From Candidatus Halomonas stercoripullorum (GTDB lineage: Bacteria > Pseudomonadota > Gammaproteobacteria > Pseudomonadales > Halomonadaceae): a DNA stretch of 6,125 nucleotides. A model generated the notes under the pieces. That model made no database searches, had not been told where the DNA came from, and saw only the letters and a list, made by a program, of their open reading frames with translations. Below, in pieces: positions 1 through 5,625 of the stretch. The stretch is from positions 1 through 6,125 of the forward strand of contig DXFC01000271.1 of the NCBI GenBank assembly GCA_019114645.1, in the 5' to 3' direction. Each line of letters begins with the position of its first letter. Position 1 is the stretch's first letter. A program made the position numbers and the translations under genes.

Positions 1-164
1 GCAACCGCATGGCGCATGACCTCGGCAATCAGGGTATCGGTCAGGTCGCGACGTAGATCAGCGGCGGTAGTCTGCTGAATCTGGTCGAGCAGCTCCTCCA
101 TCTCGCGGTGATCGAGGGTCAGTATATCGACAACATCCTGAGTGGACGCAGTGTTCGGGTTCAT
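1..164 (-). CDS. Hemerythrin HHE-domain protein, N-terminal part (cut by window edge)
   Basis: The gene starts at ATG 164-162 on the minus strand and runs off the left edge; 54 codons are visible. A strong ribosome binding site, AAGGAG (178-173), lies 8 bases before the ATG. The protein opens with a short polar leader. A helix then reads LTLDHREMEELLDQI, with His19 and nearby acidic residues, and a second helix ends EVMRHAVA with His52. This H..E pattern followed by R-H-A-V is typical of the first half of cytoplasmic hemerythrin/HHE cation-binding domains, which bind a di-iron centre and are linked to oxygen, nitric oxide or iron handling. The rest of the metal ligands would lie outside the window, so an intact iron site cannot be confirmed. 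It is transcribed away from the metallophosphoesterase gene. The family call is by pattern only; substrate and role are unknown. Confidence 0.8.
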   Translation of the reverse strand, partial: MNPNTASTQDVVDILTLDHREMEELLDQIQQTTAADLRRDLTDTLIAEVMRHAV

Positions 165-229
165 GAGTCTCTCTCCTTGAGTCGTGATGCGCTTTGCCAA
201 CCAGTTACTTCAAGTCTCAAGATAGACGC

Positions 230-249
230 GCTTGGTCCATGAGCCAAGC
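230..249. repeat. Short inverted repeat between divergent genes
   Basis: GCTTGG (230-235) and CCAAGC (244-249) form a perfect 6-base inverted repeat with an 8-base spacer. It lies between the hemerythrin gene and the metallophosphoesterase gene. It could be an operator half-site pair or a small leader hairpin, but an arm this short may be chance. I found no convincing -35/-10 pair for either gene in 165-316. Confidence 0.25.
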
Positions 250-304
250 TGGCGAAGCCTCTCGCTTTCCGCTTATGCTGAAAGGCAATTTGCCGGGGTT
301 TGAA

Positions 305-310
305 AAGGAG
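305..310 (+). promoter_or_regulatory. Ribosome binding site that sets the GTG start of the metallophosphoesterase
   Basis: AAGGAG at 305-310 is followed by a 6-base spacer and GTG at 317. This places the start 41 codons inside the longest open frame, which would begin with TTG at 194. The upstream codons have no comparable ribosome binding site. The family's first metal motif lies right after the GTG, so the short form is preferred. Confidence 0.8.
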
Positions 311-316
311 ACATTC

Positions 317-1078
317 GTGCGACTCAGGGTACTGTCGGACCTGCATCTTGAACATTTCGACATTGGCCGGGAATTGCCGCAAGTCGCGGCGGATGCCGTG
401 ATTCTCGCCGGAGATATACACCGTCATGCGGAGGGATTGGACTGGGCGGCGGAGCAGTTCGCCGGGCTGCCGATTCTCTATGTGCCGGGGAATCATGAGT
501 TCTATGGCACGTCCATGCCCTTGTTACGCCAGAAGTTGGCGACTAAAGCCGAGCAGCTAGGCATACACCTGCTCGACAATCGCTCGCTCATACTGGATGG
601 CGTGCTGTTTCACGGCACGACATTGTGGACCGACTTTGCCCTGTATGAGGACGAGCCCGACCATGACGTTGTATTGACCGAGCAGAAGGCGCTCGGACTG
701 ATGCCTGATTTCAGCATCATCAAGCAGCCAGAAGGTGAAACCTTCACTCCCAAGGCGAGCCAGCAGTTGCACGCCGAGGCGCTGGCCTGGCTGGAGGAGG
801 AGCTGGCCCAGCCTTTTGACGGCCCACGGGTAGTGATCAGCCATCATGCGCCCCTGGCGCAGTGCATTCCACCGCGTTACCAGGGCGATGCACTCTCTCC
901 TGCCTTCGCCTCACATCTGCCGACATTGATGGGGCGTATGGACCTCTGGATTCACGGGCATGTCCACGAGCCGGTGGATTGCAATGTGGATGGCACACGG
1001 GTACTGGCCAATCCCGGCGGTTACCCCGATGAGTTTGAGCCGCCCCTGTTTATCCCGGACTTGGTCATTGAGGTATGA
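317..1078 (+). CDS. Calcineurin-like metallophosphoesterase
   Basis: The product is 253 residues, starting at GTG 317 behind a good ribosome binding site. All five blocks of the calcineurin-like phosphoesterase family are visible in order: DLH (Asp8, His10), AGD (Asp33), GNHE (Asn59, His60), SHH (His176, His177) and GHVH (His215, His217). These residues bind two metal ions, usually Mn, Fe or Ni, and activate water to hydrolyse a phosphoester. There is no signal peptide or membrane segment, so the enzyme should be cytoplasmic. The length fits the single-domain type. The substrate cannot be read from the sequence; relatives act on nucleotides, phosphoproteins or nucleic acids. The C-terminal end, with NPGGYP (residues 232-237), overlaps the end of pgpA on the other strand by 58 bases. 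An in-frame extension back to 194 is open but lacks a start signal. Confidence 0.9.
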   Translation: MRLRVLSDLHLEHFDIGRELPQVAADAVILAGDIHRHAEGLDWAAEQFAGLPILYVPGNHEFYGTSMPLLRQKLATKAEQLGIHLLDNRSLILDGVLFHGTTLWTDFALYEDEPDHDVVLTEQKALGLMPDFSIIKQPEGETFTPKASQQLHAEALAWLEEELAQPFDGPRVVISHHAPLAQCIPPRYQGDALSPAFASHLPTLMGRMDLWIHGHVHEPVDCNVDGTRVLANPGGYPDEFEPPLFIPDLVIEV

Positions 1079-1551
1079 TCCCGGCCGCGATGACATCGGC
1101 GCCACATGGCCAATAGCATCACCAGGACCACCCAGGTCAACAGCGCCGCTACGGCATCGTCAAGCACGATGCCCAGACCGCCGTCGAAGCTTTCCACCCA
1201 GGAGACGGGGGGCGGCTTGATGGCGTCAAACAGGCGAAACAGACTGAACGCCAGTGTCAGGCCCCAGAATGAACGTAGGGCGGATAAGCCGAGGAGGGCG
1301 AGAGGCAGCATCATCAACTCGTCAGCTACGATCTGCCCCGGGTCGCTGCCGCCGAGCATATTGGCGGCGACATGGCAGATAGGGATCGCCACTATCACCA
1401 GAAAGCCCGCAATGGCGAATTGCTCACGCCGTGCCAGGCCCAGTAGCCACCAGGCGAGCGGTAACCCAAGTAGCGAGCCGAACGTGCCTGGAGCCCAAGG
1501 CATCCAGCCGAGTCCAAAGCCGGAGGCAAACAGGAGGATAGCGTCGTCCAT
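1021..1551 (-). CDS. pgpA: Phosphatidylglycerophosphatase A
   Basis: This is a membrane enzyme that removes the phosphate from phosphatidylglycerophosphate to give phosphatidylglycerol, in phospholipid synthesis at the inner membrane. From ATG 1551-1549 the product is 176 residues. PgpA family blocks are visible: GFGLGWMPWAPGTFGSL (11-27), ADEL (76-79), FRLFDAIKPPP (105-115) and GGLGIVLDD (124-132), with conserved Asp, Glu and Lys residues of the active site. Hydrophobic segments lie near 25-40, 46-66, 75-100 and 132-150. The frame stays open 55 codons upstream, but that stretch lacks family sequence and crosses the divergent DUF503 gene. The start is slightly uncertain: a GGAG lies 13 bases before this ATG but 7 bases before an in-frame TTG two codons earlier (1557-1555). 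A basic, polar tail after residue 150 runs into the metallophosphoesterase gene. The usual partners nusB and thiL are not beside it. Confidence 0.92.
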   Translation of the reverse strand: MDDAILLFASGFGLGWMPWAPGTFGSLLGLPLAWWLLGLARREQFAIAGFLVIVAIPICHVAANMLGGSDPGQIVADELMMLPLALLGLSALRSFWGLTLAFSLFRLFDAIKPPPVSWVESFDGGLGIVLDDAVAALLTWVVLVMLLAMWRRCHRGRDHTSMTKSGINRGGSNSSG

Positions 1552-1631
1552 GGTCAAGGTGATGCTCCAGCGTAAGGGGTAAGGTGAGGGTACGAAGCAA
1601 TAGAATATGGGGTCACGCTCTTCGGGTCGAC

Positions 1632-1636
1632 AGGAG
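1632..1636 (+). promoter_or_regulatory. Ribosome binding site for the DUF503 gene
   Basis: AGGAG lies 6 bases before ATG 1643. It selects this start over the longer frame from 1607, whose extra 12 residues are polar and unlike the family. The 91-base gap to pgpA (1552-1642) must hold promoters for both genes. TAGAAT at 1601-1606 could be a plus-strand -10 box, but no good -35 box is in place. Confidence 0.7.
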
Positions 1637-1642
1637 CAAGAG

Positions 1643-1924
1643 ATGAATATCGCAATTCTGACGTTATCGATTTCACTGCCCGGCTGCGCATCGCTCAAGG
1701 AGAAGCGACAGCGCATGGGGGGCCTGCATGAGCGCTATGGGCGTAACCCGGCAATCGCCGTGTGCGAAAGCGGGAGTCGCGACCGGCTGGACATAAGCGA
1801 ATGGAGCTTCGTGGTGGTCGGCAATGACGGTCAACAGGTCGAGTCGTTGTGCAGTGAGATCGAAGACAAGGTACAGCGGACGGTAGATGGCCGTGTAACG
1901 GATGTGGTGCGCGAGTTGTTGTAA
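1643..1924 (+). CDS. DUF503 / YlxP-family small protein
   Basis: A 93-residue cytoplasmic protein with the DUF503 signature. It has a hydrophobic first strand (NIAILTLSISLPGC), then SLKEKRQRM (residues 18-26), which matches the family's S-L-K-E-K-R core. The later strand FVVVGNDGQQVESL (56-69) corresponds to the family's usual 'VSND..V' segment. The length matches the family's roughly 90-95 residues. Family members are small alpha/beta proteins without an assigned enzyme activity. In Gram-positive bacteria the YlxP gene sits in the nusA-infB-rbfA region and has been linked to ribosome maturation; that role is not shown here. The gene stands alone, divergent from pgpA, and stops 8 bases before the stop codon of the convergent cyclase gene. 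Family call firm, function unknown. Confidence 0.85.
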   Translation: MNIAILTLSISLPGCASLKEKRQRMGGLHERYGRNPAIAVCESGSRDRLDISEWSFVVVGNDGQQVESLCSEIEDKVQRTVDGRVTDVVRELL

Positions 1925-1932
1925 CAGCGGTA

Positions 1933-3153
1933 TCAGGTTTCCGCATTGGTTGCGGCGGATGTCTCACTGGCAATGATGACACAGTTACGGCTACGGGCCT
2001 TGCCGGCATAAAGTGCCGCATCGGCACGCTGCAATGCCATTTCCAGGGCGGTTTCCTGGGGTAAAACCTGGCTGATGCCCACCGTGACCGAAAGGCGGGT
2101 TTCCCCATCAATCATGGGGAGGTCCAGTGCGTGCACCTTTTGACGCAGGCGCTCGGCGATAGGCTCAGCGGTGGCGAGATCGGCCTGGGGCAGGGCGATG
2201 ACAAACTCCTCACCGCCATAGCGACCGATGATATCCGTATCGCGCAGTACCGAAGCGCAACAGCTCGCCACGGCGCTAAGCACGAGGTCACCAACGGCAT
2301 GGCCATGACGATCATTGAGAACCTTGAAGCGGTCAATGTCGACCATGCAAATAGCGAGAGGCGTACCCTCCCGCTGTGCCCGGCTGAACTCACGCTCGGC
2401 GAGCTCAAAGAAATGCCGCCGGTTGGGAATGCCGGTTAGCGGGTCGGTACTGGCCATCTGACGTAACTGGCTTTCGAGCAGTTGGCGCTCATTGATCTCA
2501 GTTTGCAGTTGGCGATTGGTGCTTCGCTCATCCATCAGCAAGGCAAATTGTTTGCGCTGGAGTTGGTTGAGTCGGCTAAAGGTCATCCAGCCCATCAGGT
2601 TGGTAAACGCCAGAATCAACAGGCTGGCCTTCAGCATCCCCGGGTCCATCGGCTTCCACAGCCAGGTAATGAGCAGGAAGCCGAGGTTGAGGTAGGCATT
2701 CCAGAACAGGATTCGGCCCAGCCGGTTAGGAACGAGAAGGTAAATCGTCAGGCTGGCGGCCATCAACGAGGAGATATGCAGGCCGGTATGGCCGGGATGC
2801 AGCAGGATCGACAGGAGCAGGCTGTTCAGCGTGATGAAGTAGACGAGATTGAGTAACAATGGCCGGTGGGCCTGGACAGGGCGCTTGGTGATGACACGGA
2901 CGAATGTCAGACAGCTGATGGCAACCAGGCAGCGCATCAACGTCAGGGCGGTAAACGTCGTGCCGCTGCCCAGCAGGGAATAGTCAGCTGGGATGAAGAG
3001 CAGAAAGAGAGTAGCGACAATCCATAAGGTACGACGTATCTGTAGCGCATCGTGCATGCGCATGCTACGGCGATATTGAGACTCCAGCGCTGTGTTACGA
3101 AACTCGACACGCCAATCGAGTGAAGCTCCCTGCCTGGCTTCGACTCTAGTCAT
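1933..3153 (-). CDS. Membrane-bound diguanylate cyclase (six-TM sensor plus GGDEF)
   Basis: A 406-residue inner-membrane signalling enzyme predicted to make c-di-GMP from two GTP. A charged cytoplasmic leader (1-40) precedes about six hydrophobic segments: 42-60, 66-86, 98-118, 126-141, 148-166 and 174-192. A helical, probably coiled-coil linker rich in Gln, Glu and Arg (193-235) leads to the GGDEF domain (about 236-390). Active-site features are intact: DPLTG (237-241), Mg-binding Asp272 in VDIDRFK, and GGEEF (313-317). The RxxD inhibitory site (RDTD, 304-307) lies five residues before GGEEF, so product feedback is expected. No EAL, PAS or HAMP domain is present. I cannot match the six-TM region to a named sensor, although its FRNTALE..Y opening resembles leaders of other GGDEF proteins. 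The ATG at 3153 has only a weak AGG upstream. Its stop lies 8 bases from the convergent DUF503 gene. Confidence 0.93.
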   Translation of the reverse strand: MTRVEARQGASLDWRVEFRNTALESQYRRSMRMHDALQIRRTLWIVATLFLLFIPADYSLLGSGTTFTALTLMRCLVAISCLTFVRVITKRPVQAHRPLLLNLVYFITLNSLLLSILLHPGHTGLHISSLMAASLTIYLLVPNRLGRILFWNAYLNLGFLLITWLWKPMDPGMLKASLLILAFTNLMGWMTFSRLNQLQRKQFALLMDERSTNRQLQTEINERQLLESQLRQMASTDPLTGIPNRRHFFELAEREFSRAQREGTPLAICMVDIDRFKVLNDRHGHAVGDLVLSAVASCCASVLRDTDIIGRYGGEEFVIALPQADLATAEPIAERLRQKVHALDLPMIDGETRLSVTVGISQVLPQETALEMALQRADAALYAGKARSRNCVIIASETSAATNAET

Positions 3154-3161
3154 TGACTTGA

Positions 3162-3220
3162 CCTATGCAATGGCCTATGCCGGTCGGCTACATGACGGTA
3201 TGCATAACGCCAATATTTGC
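3162..3220. promoter_or_regulatory. Repeat-rich leader upstream of the diguanylate cyclase
   Basis: Just upstream of the cyclase ATG lie two direct copies of CCTATGC (3162-3168 and 3174-3180; period 12). They are followed by a perfect palindrome TATGCATA (3199-3206) and an imperfect one, GCCAATATTTGC (3209-3220). On the coding strand the nearer repeat reads GCATAGG and contains the only plausible ribosome binding bases (AGG). An AT-rich stretch at 3221-3234 could hold a -10 element, but I found no matched -35. A regulator site or a translation-control element is possible; this is inference from spacing and symmetry. Confidence 0.35.
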
Positions 3221-3312
3221 TTGTTATTTATTATCCCTGCTTGGTCGAGTTTAACCCATCTGTAACGCTACGGTCCCAAGTGTTTAGGTAAAGGATGACA
3301 AAAATCAACTAC

Positions 3313-3330
3313 CTGCATTAGCTAATTCAG
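3313..3330. promoter_or_regulatory. 18-base near-perfect palindrome between permease and cyclase genes
   Basis: CTG-C-ATTAGCTAAT-T-CAG is symmetric except for one base pair, with a perfect 10-base core (3317-3326). It lies about 30 bases past the permease stop and 160 bases before the cyclase start, both on the minus strand. It could be an operator for the cyclase. As RNA on the minus strand it could also fold and is followed, after a few bases, by a TTTTT run (3304-3300), so a weak terminator for the ABC operon is an alternative. The stem is AT-rich and has no natural loop, which argues against an efficient terminator. Confidence 0.35.
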
Positions 3331-3340
3331 CAGTCTGCCG

Positions 3341-3361
3341 GGCTTTCTTCAGGCTTCTTCA
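3341..3361. repeat. Imperfect tandem repeat at the permease stop codon
   Basis: GGCTTTCTTCA (3341-3351) is followed directly by GGCTTCTTCA (3352-3361), identical apart from one T. The second copy includes the stop codon of the permease gene (3361-3359 on the minus strand). It looks like a small local duplication; no function is evident. Confidence 0.5.
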
Positions 3362-4120
3362 GGGCTTGAGCCGGTAACCGGTGCGGAAAATCCAGTGGAC
3401 GATCGCCAGGGCGATACACAGGAATAGCGTAATGATGCCGATGCTGGCCCAGATACTGACATCGCCAGTGCCATAAAAGCTCCAGCGAAAGCCGCTGACC
3501 AGATAGACCACCGGGTTAAACAGCGACAGCGCCTGCCAGAACGGTGGCAGCATATCGATGGAGTAAAAGGTGCCTCCGAGAAAGGTCAGCGGGGTAACGA
3601 TCAAGAGCGGCACCAACTGGAGCTTTTCGAAGCCGTCGGCCCAGATGCCGATGATGAAGCCGAGCAGGCTGAAAGTGAGCGCGGTCAACAGCAGGAACAG
3701 CAGCATGATCAGTGGGTGCTGAATGCTGAAAGGCACGAACAGCCGCGCCGTGGCCAGTACGATCAAGCCCAGTATGATGGCTTTGGTGGCTGCCGCTCCG
3801 ACGTAGCCAAGCACAATTTCGAAAGAGGAGATGGGCGCCGACAGGATTTCGTAGATCGTGCCCGAGAAACGGGGAAAGAAAATACCGAAAGAGGCGGTCG
3901 ATACGCTCTGGGTCAACAGCATCAACATGATCAGGCCAGGGACGATAAAGGCACCGTAATTGACCCCGTCGACTTCATTGATGCGCGAACCGATAGCCGC
4001 GCCGAAGACCACGAAATAGAGCGAGGTGGAGACCACCGGGGAAACAATGCTCTGCAGCACGGTACGCAGGCTGCGGGTCACTTCGGCCAGATAAATGGTT
4101 TTCACCGACTGCAGGTTCAT
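3359..4120 (-). CDS. yadH: ABC-2 type exporter permease, YadH-like
   Basis: A 253-residue inner-membrane permease with about six hydrophobic segments: 21-44, 58-80, 105-127, 134-160, 166-187 and 222-245. Family features are visible: GSRI (44-47), FIVPGLIM (58-65), GYVG (105-108), VPLLIVTPLTFLGGTFYS (170-187), LPPFWQALSLFNPVVY (191-206) and SGFR (209-212). These match E. coli YadH as I recall it (256 residues) and the wider ABC-2/NodJ-type export permeases. The ATG overlaps the stop of the ATPase gene as ATGA (4120-4117), pointing to translational coupling and a shared complex, presumably a dimer of each subunit. The substrate is unknown; YadGH itself has no settled substrate, and related transporters export lipids, polysaccharides or drugs. 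No strong terminator follows the stop. The yadH name rests on similarity, not proven orthology. Confidence 0.88.
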   Translation of the reverse strand: MNLQSVKTIYLAEVTRSLRTVLQSIVSPVVSTSLYFVVFGAAIGSRINEVDGVNYGAFIVPGLIMLMLLTQSVSTASFGIFFPRFSGTIYEILSAPISSFEIVLGYVGAAATKAIILGLIVLATARLFVPFSIQHPLIMLLFLLLTALTFSLLGFIIGIWADGFEKLQLVPLLIVTPLTFLGGTFYSIDMLPPFWQALSLFNPVVYLVSGFRWSFYGTGDVSIWASIGIITLFLCIALAIVHWIFRTGYRLKP

Positions 4121-5124
4121 GCGTTCTCCCGAACCAGGTTGACGAAGATATCCTCCAACGAGCTTTGCCGCGTGTGCAGATCCTTGACCCGAATGCCGGC
4201 CGTTTCGAGATCGGCCAGCAAGTTGGCAATGCCGGTGCCTTCACTCGCATGACTCCCGTCATAGGTGTAGACCAGAGCATGGCCTTCTTCGGACAGGGTG
4301 AGGGCATGGCCGGCTAGCGCGGCGGGTACGGCTTCCAGCGGAGTGGCCAGCTGTAGCGTCAGCTCTTTGCGACCCAGCTGGCGCATCAAGGTGTGCTTGT
4401 CCTCCACCAGTACCAACTCGCCACGGCGGATGACACCGATACGGTCGGCCATTTCCTCCGCTTCTTCAATGTAGTGTGTGGTGAGAATGATGGTGACCCC
4501 CTGGTCGCGGAGCTCACGTACCACATCCCACATCTCCCGGCGCAGCTCCACGTCGACCCCTGCAGTGGGTTCGTCAAGGAACAGCACCTGGGGCTGATGT
4601 GACAACGCCTTGGCAATCAGCACACGCCGCTTCATGCCCCCCGAAAGCTGAAGCAGGCGGTTGTTGCGTTTCTCCCACAGGGTGAGGGCGCGCAGGATAT
4701 TCTCGATATGGGCGGGGTCACGTGGTTTACCAAACAGCCCCCGGCTAAAGCTGACGGTGTCCCATACGGTAGTGAACGCTTCGTTGGTCAGTTCTTGCGG
4801 CACCAGGCCGATACGCTCACGCGCCTGGCGATAGTGGCTGACTGTATCGTAGCCATCCACCTTGATGCTGCCACTGCTGGCATTGACCAGACCGCAGATA
4901 ATACTGATCAGCGTTGTTTTGCCGGCCCCGTTGGGGCCGAGCAAGGCGAAGATTTCTCCGCGCCGAATCGTCAGGTCGATCTGCTTGAGCGCCTGAAAGC
5001 CTTTTGCGTAGACCTTGGAGAGATTCTCCACTTGAATGATCGGCGCACCGGCCACGGCGCGGCCACTTGTGGTAGCGTCGTGACTCGGCATGGCGAGCGG
5101 TGCACGAGTGGCTGAAAGGGTCAT
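4117..5124 (-). CDS. yadG: ABC exporter ATP-binding subunit, YadG-like
   Basis: A 335-residue ATPase that should power the adjacent permease. The nucleotide-binding domain is complete: Walker A GPNGAGKT (63-70), Q-loop Gln100 in GLVPQ, signature LSGGMKRR (150-157), Walker B VLFLDEP (170-176) with catalytic Glu175, D-loop AGVD (178-181) and switch His207 in TTHYIEEAEE. Residues from about 235 form a C-terminal accessory region ending in SSLEDIFVNL (321-330), as is usual for drug- and lipid-type ABC-2 ATPases. The closest match I recognise is E. coli YadG. It is about 27 residues longer at the N-terminus, with a low-complexity leader rich in Ala, Ser and Thr before the first strand at IIQVENLSK. 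The ATG at 5124 has only a weak GGGA upstream, and in-frame alternatives at Met12 or Val24 have no better signal. It lies 33 bases after ppiC on the same strand and is probably co-transcribed. Confidence 0.9.
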   Translation of the reverse strand: MTLSATRAPLAMPSHDATTSGRAVAGAPIIQVENLSKVYAKGFQALKQIDLTIRRGEIFALLGPNGAGKTTLISIICGLVNASSGSIKVDGYDTVSHYRQARERIGLVPQELTNEAFTTVWDTVSFSRGLFGKPRDPAHIENILRALTLWEKRNNRLLQLSGGMKRRVLIAKALSHQPQVLFLDEPTAGVDVELRREMWDVVRELRDQGVTIILTTHYIEEAEEMADRIGVIRRGELVLVEDKHTLMRQLGRKELTLQLATPLEAVPAALAGHALTLSEEGHALVYTYDGSHASEGTGIANLLADLETAGIRVKDLHTRQSSLEDIFVNLVRENA

Positions 5125-5157
5125 AGAGCGTCCCGGACGATGCGTATATTGACTGTT

Positions 5158-5436
5158 CTAGCTGCGGCTGGTGACTTCCAACAGATGATAACCAAACTGG
5201 GTTTTCACCGGGCCGTGTACCTTGTTCAGCTCACCGGAGAACACCACTTCATCAAACTCGCGTACCATCTGGCCCCGGCCGAAGCTGCCCAGATCGCCGC
5301 CCTGGCGTCCTGAAGGGCAGGAGGAGTGCTCACGTGCCACGTCGGCAAAGTCTCGCCCACCTTCGATTTCCGCCTTGAGGGCTTCGCATTTCGCTTCGCT
5401 ATCTACCAGAATATGCCGTGCTGTCGCTGTGGCCAT
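5158..5436 (-). CDS. ppiC: Peptidyl-prolyl cis-trans isomerase, parvulin type
   Basis: A 92-residue single-domain parvulin that catalyses cis-trans isomerisation of peptide bonds before proline. It closely resembles E. coli PpiC (93 residues) in pattern: RHILV with His8, then DFADVAREHSSCPSG (29-43) with Cys40. GGDLGSFGRGQMV (46-58) with Met57, Phe61 and VVF (64-66) follow, and TQFGYH (79-84) supplies the second active-site His84. No signal peptide or lipid anchor is present, so it acts in the cytoplasm, unlike the periplasmic SurA and PpiD. Translation starts at ATG 5436 with AGGAG (5447-5443) 6 bases upstream. It is the first gene of a likely operon with the ABC exporter genes, with a 33-base gap and no terminator. 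Whether it helps fold the transporter or is linked only by position cannot be told. Confidence 0.95.
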   Translation of the reverse strand: MATATARHILVDSEAKCEALKAEIEGGRDFADVAREHSSCPSGRQGGDLGSFGRGQMVREFDEVVFSGELNKVHGPVKTQFGYHLLEVTSRS

Positions 5437-5504
5437 GCTGTGCTCCTGTAAATAGTGGATTGTTCATGTCGTGGGCGTAATGCCGCAACTGGACGTGAAG
5501 CATA

Positions 5505-5548
5505 GCACGGGAGCCCCGTGCACCGAAGCTTGTCGGTGTCCCGGTGCA
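5505..5548. repeat. Overlapping inverted repeats in the divergent ppiC / secreted-protein region
   Basis: Three stems can form and they compete. GCACGGG (5505-5511) pairs with CCCGTGC (5515-5521) across a 3-base loop. TGCACCG (5519-5525) pairs with CGGTGCA (5542-5548). CACCGA (5521-5526) pairs with TCGGTG (5533-5538). The arms share bases, so only one of the overlapping folds can form at a time. No T-run follows on either strand and no gene ends here, so a terminator is unlikely. A structured leader or an operator region between divergent promoters fits better. Confidence 0.45.
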
Positions 5549-5560
5549 GGCTTGCCAGGG

Positions 5561-5578
5561 TGTCAGGTACCTTTGACA
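5561..5578 (+). promoter_or_regulatory. Interrupted palindrome overlapping a TTGACA box, candidate operator/promoter
   Basis: TGTCA (5561-5565) and TGACA (5574-5578) flank the palindrome GGTACC (5566-5571). The right arm lies within a perfect consensus -35 hexamer TTGACA (5573-5578), 47 bases before the ATG at 5626. The spacing to the start suits a promoter, but the expected -10 position (about 5596-5601, AGTCGA) is a poor match to TATAAT. If it is a promoter, it probably needs help from a regulator, and the palindrome is a natural place for one. This is inference. Confidence 0.35.
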
Positions 5579-5625
5579 ATAGCGGCCACGGCCTCAGTCG
5601 AGGCAGGCTTGCGGTGGAGGGAAAC

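Noticed and set aside
194..316. 41-codon N-terminal extension of the phosphoesterase from TTG 194
   Set aside because: GTG 317 has an AAGGAG at ideal spacing and the family core begins right after it; the extension shows no domain or signal peptide.
161..496. Minus-strand open frame of 111 codons across the phosphoesterase start
   Set aside because: It is antisense to the phosphoesterase N-terminus and ends in the hemerythrin start region; no ribosome binding site and no family pattern.
1106..1582. Plus-strand open frame of 158 codons
   Set aside because: It is antisense to pgpA, whose family motifs are clear; the translated product is low in hydrophobic pattern and looks like a shadow.
1552..1716. 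55-codon N-terminal extension of PgpA
   Set aside because: The sequence is unlike PgpA, lacks a start signal and would overlap the divergent DUF503 gene.
3341..3361. GGCTTTCTTCA repeat as a terminator for the ABC operon
   Set aside because: The two units are direct, not inverted, repeats and cannot form a stem; no T-run follows on the coding strand.
3716..4252. Plus-strand open frame of 178 codons
   Set aside because: It mirrors the permease and ATPase coding strands; its product is rich in Gln, Arg and Asp, as expected of a shadow frame, with no ribosome binding site.
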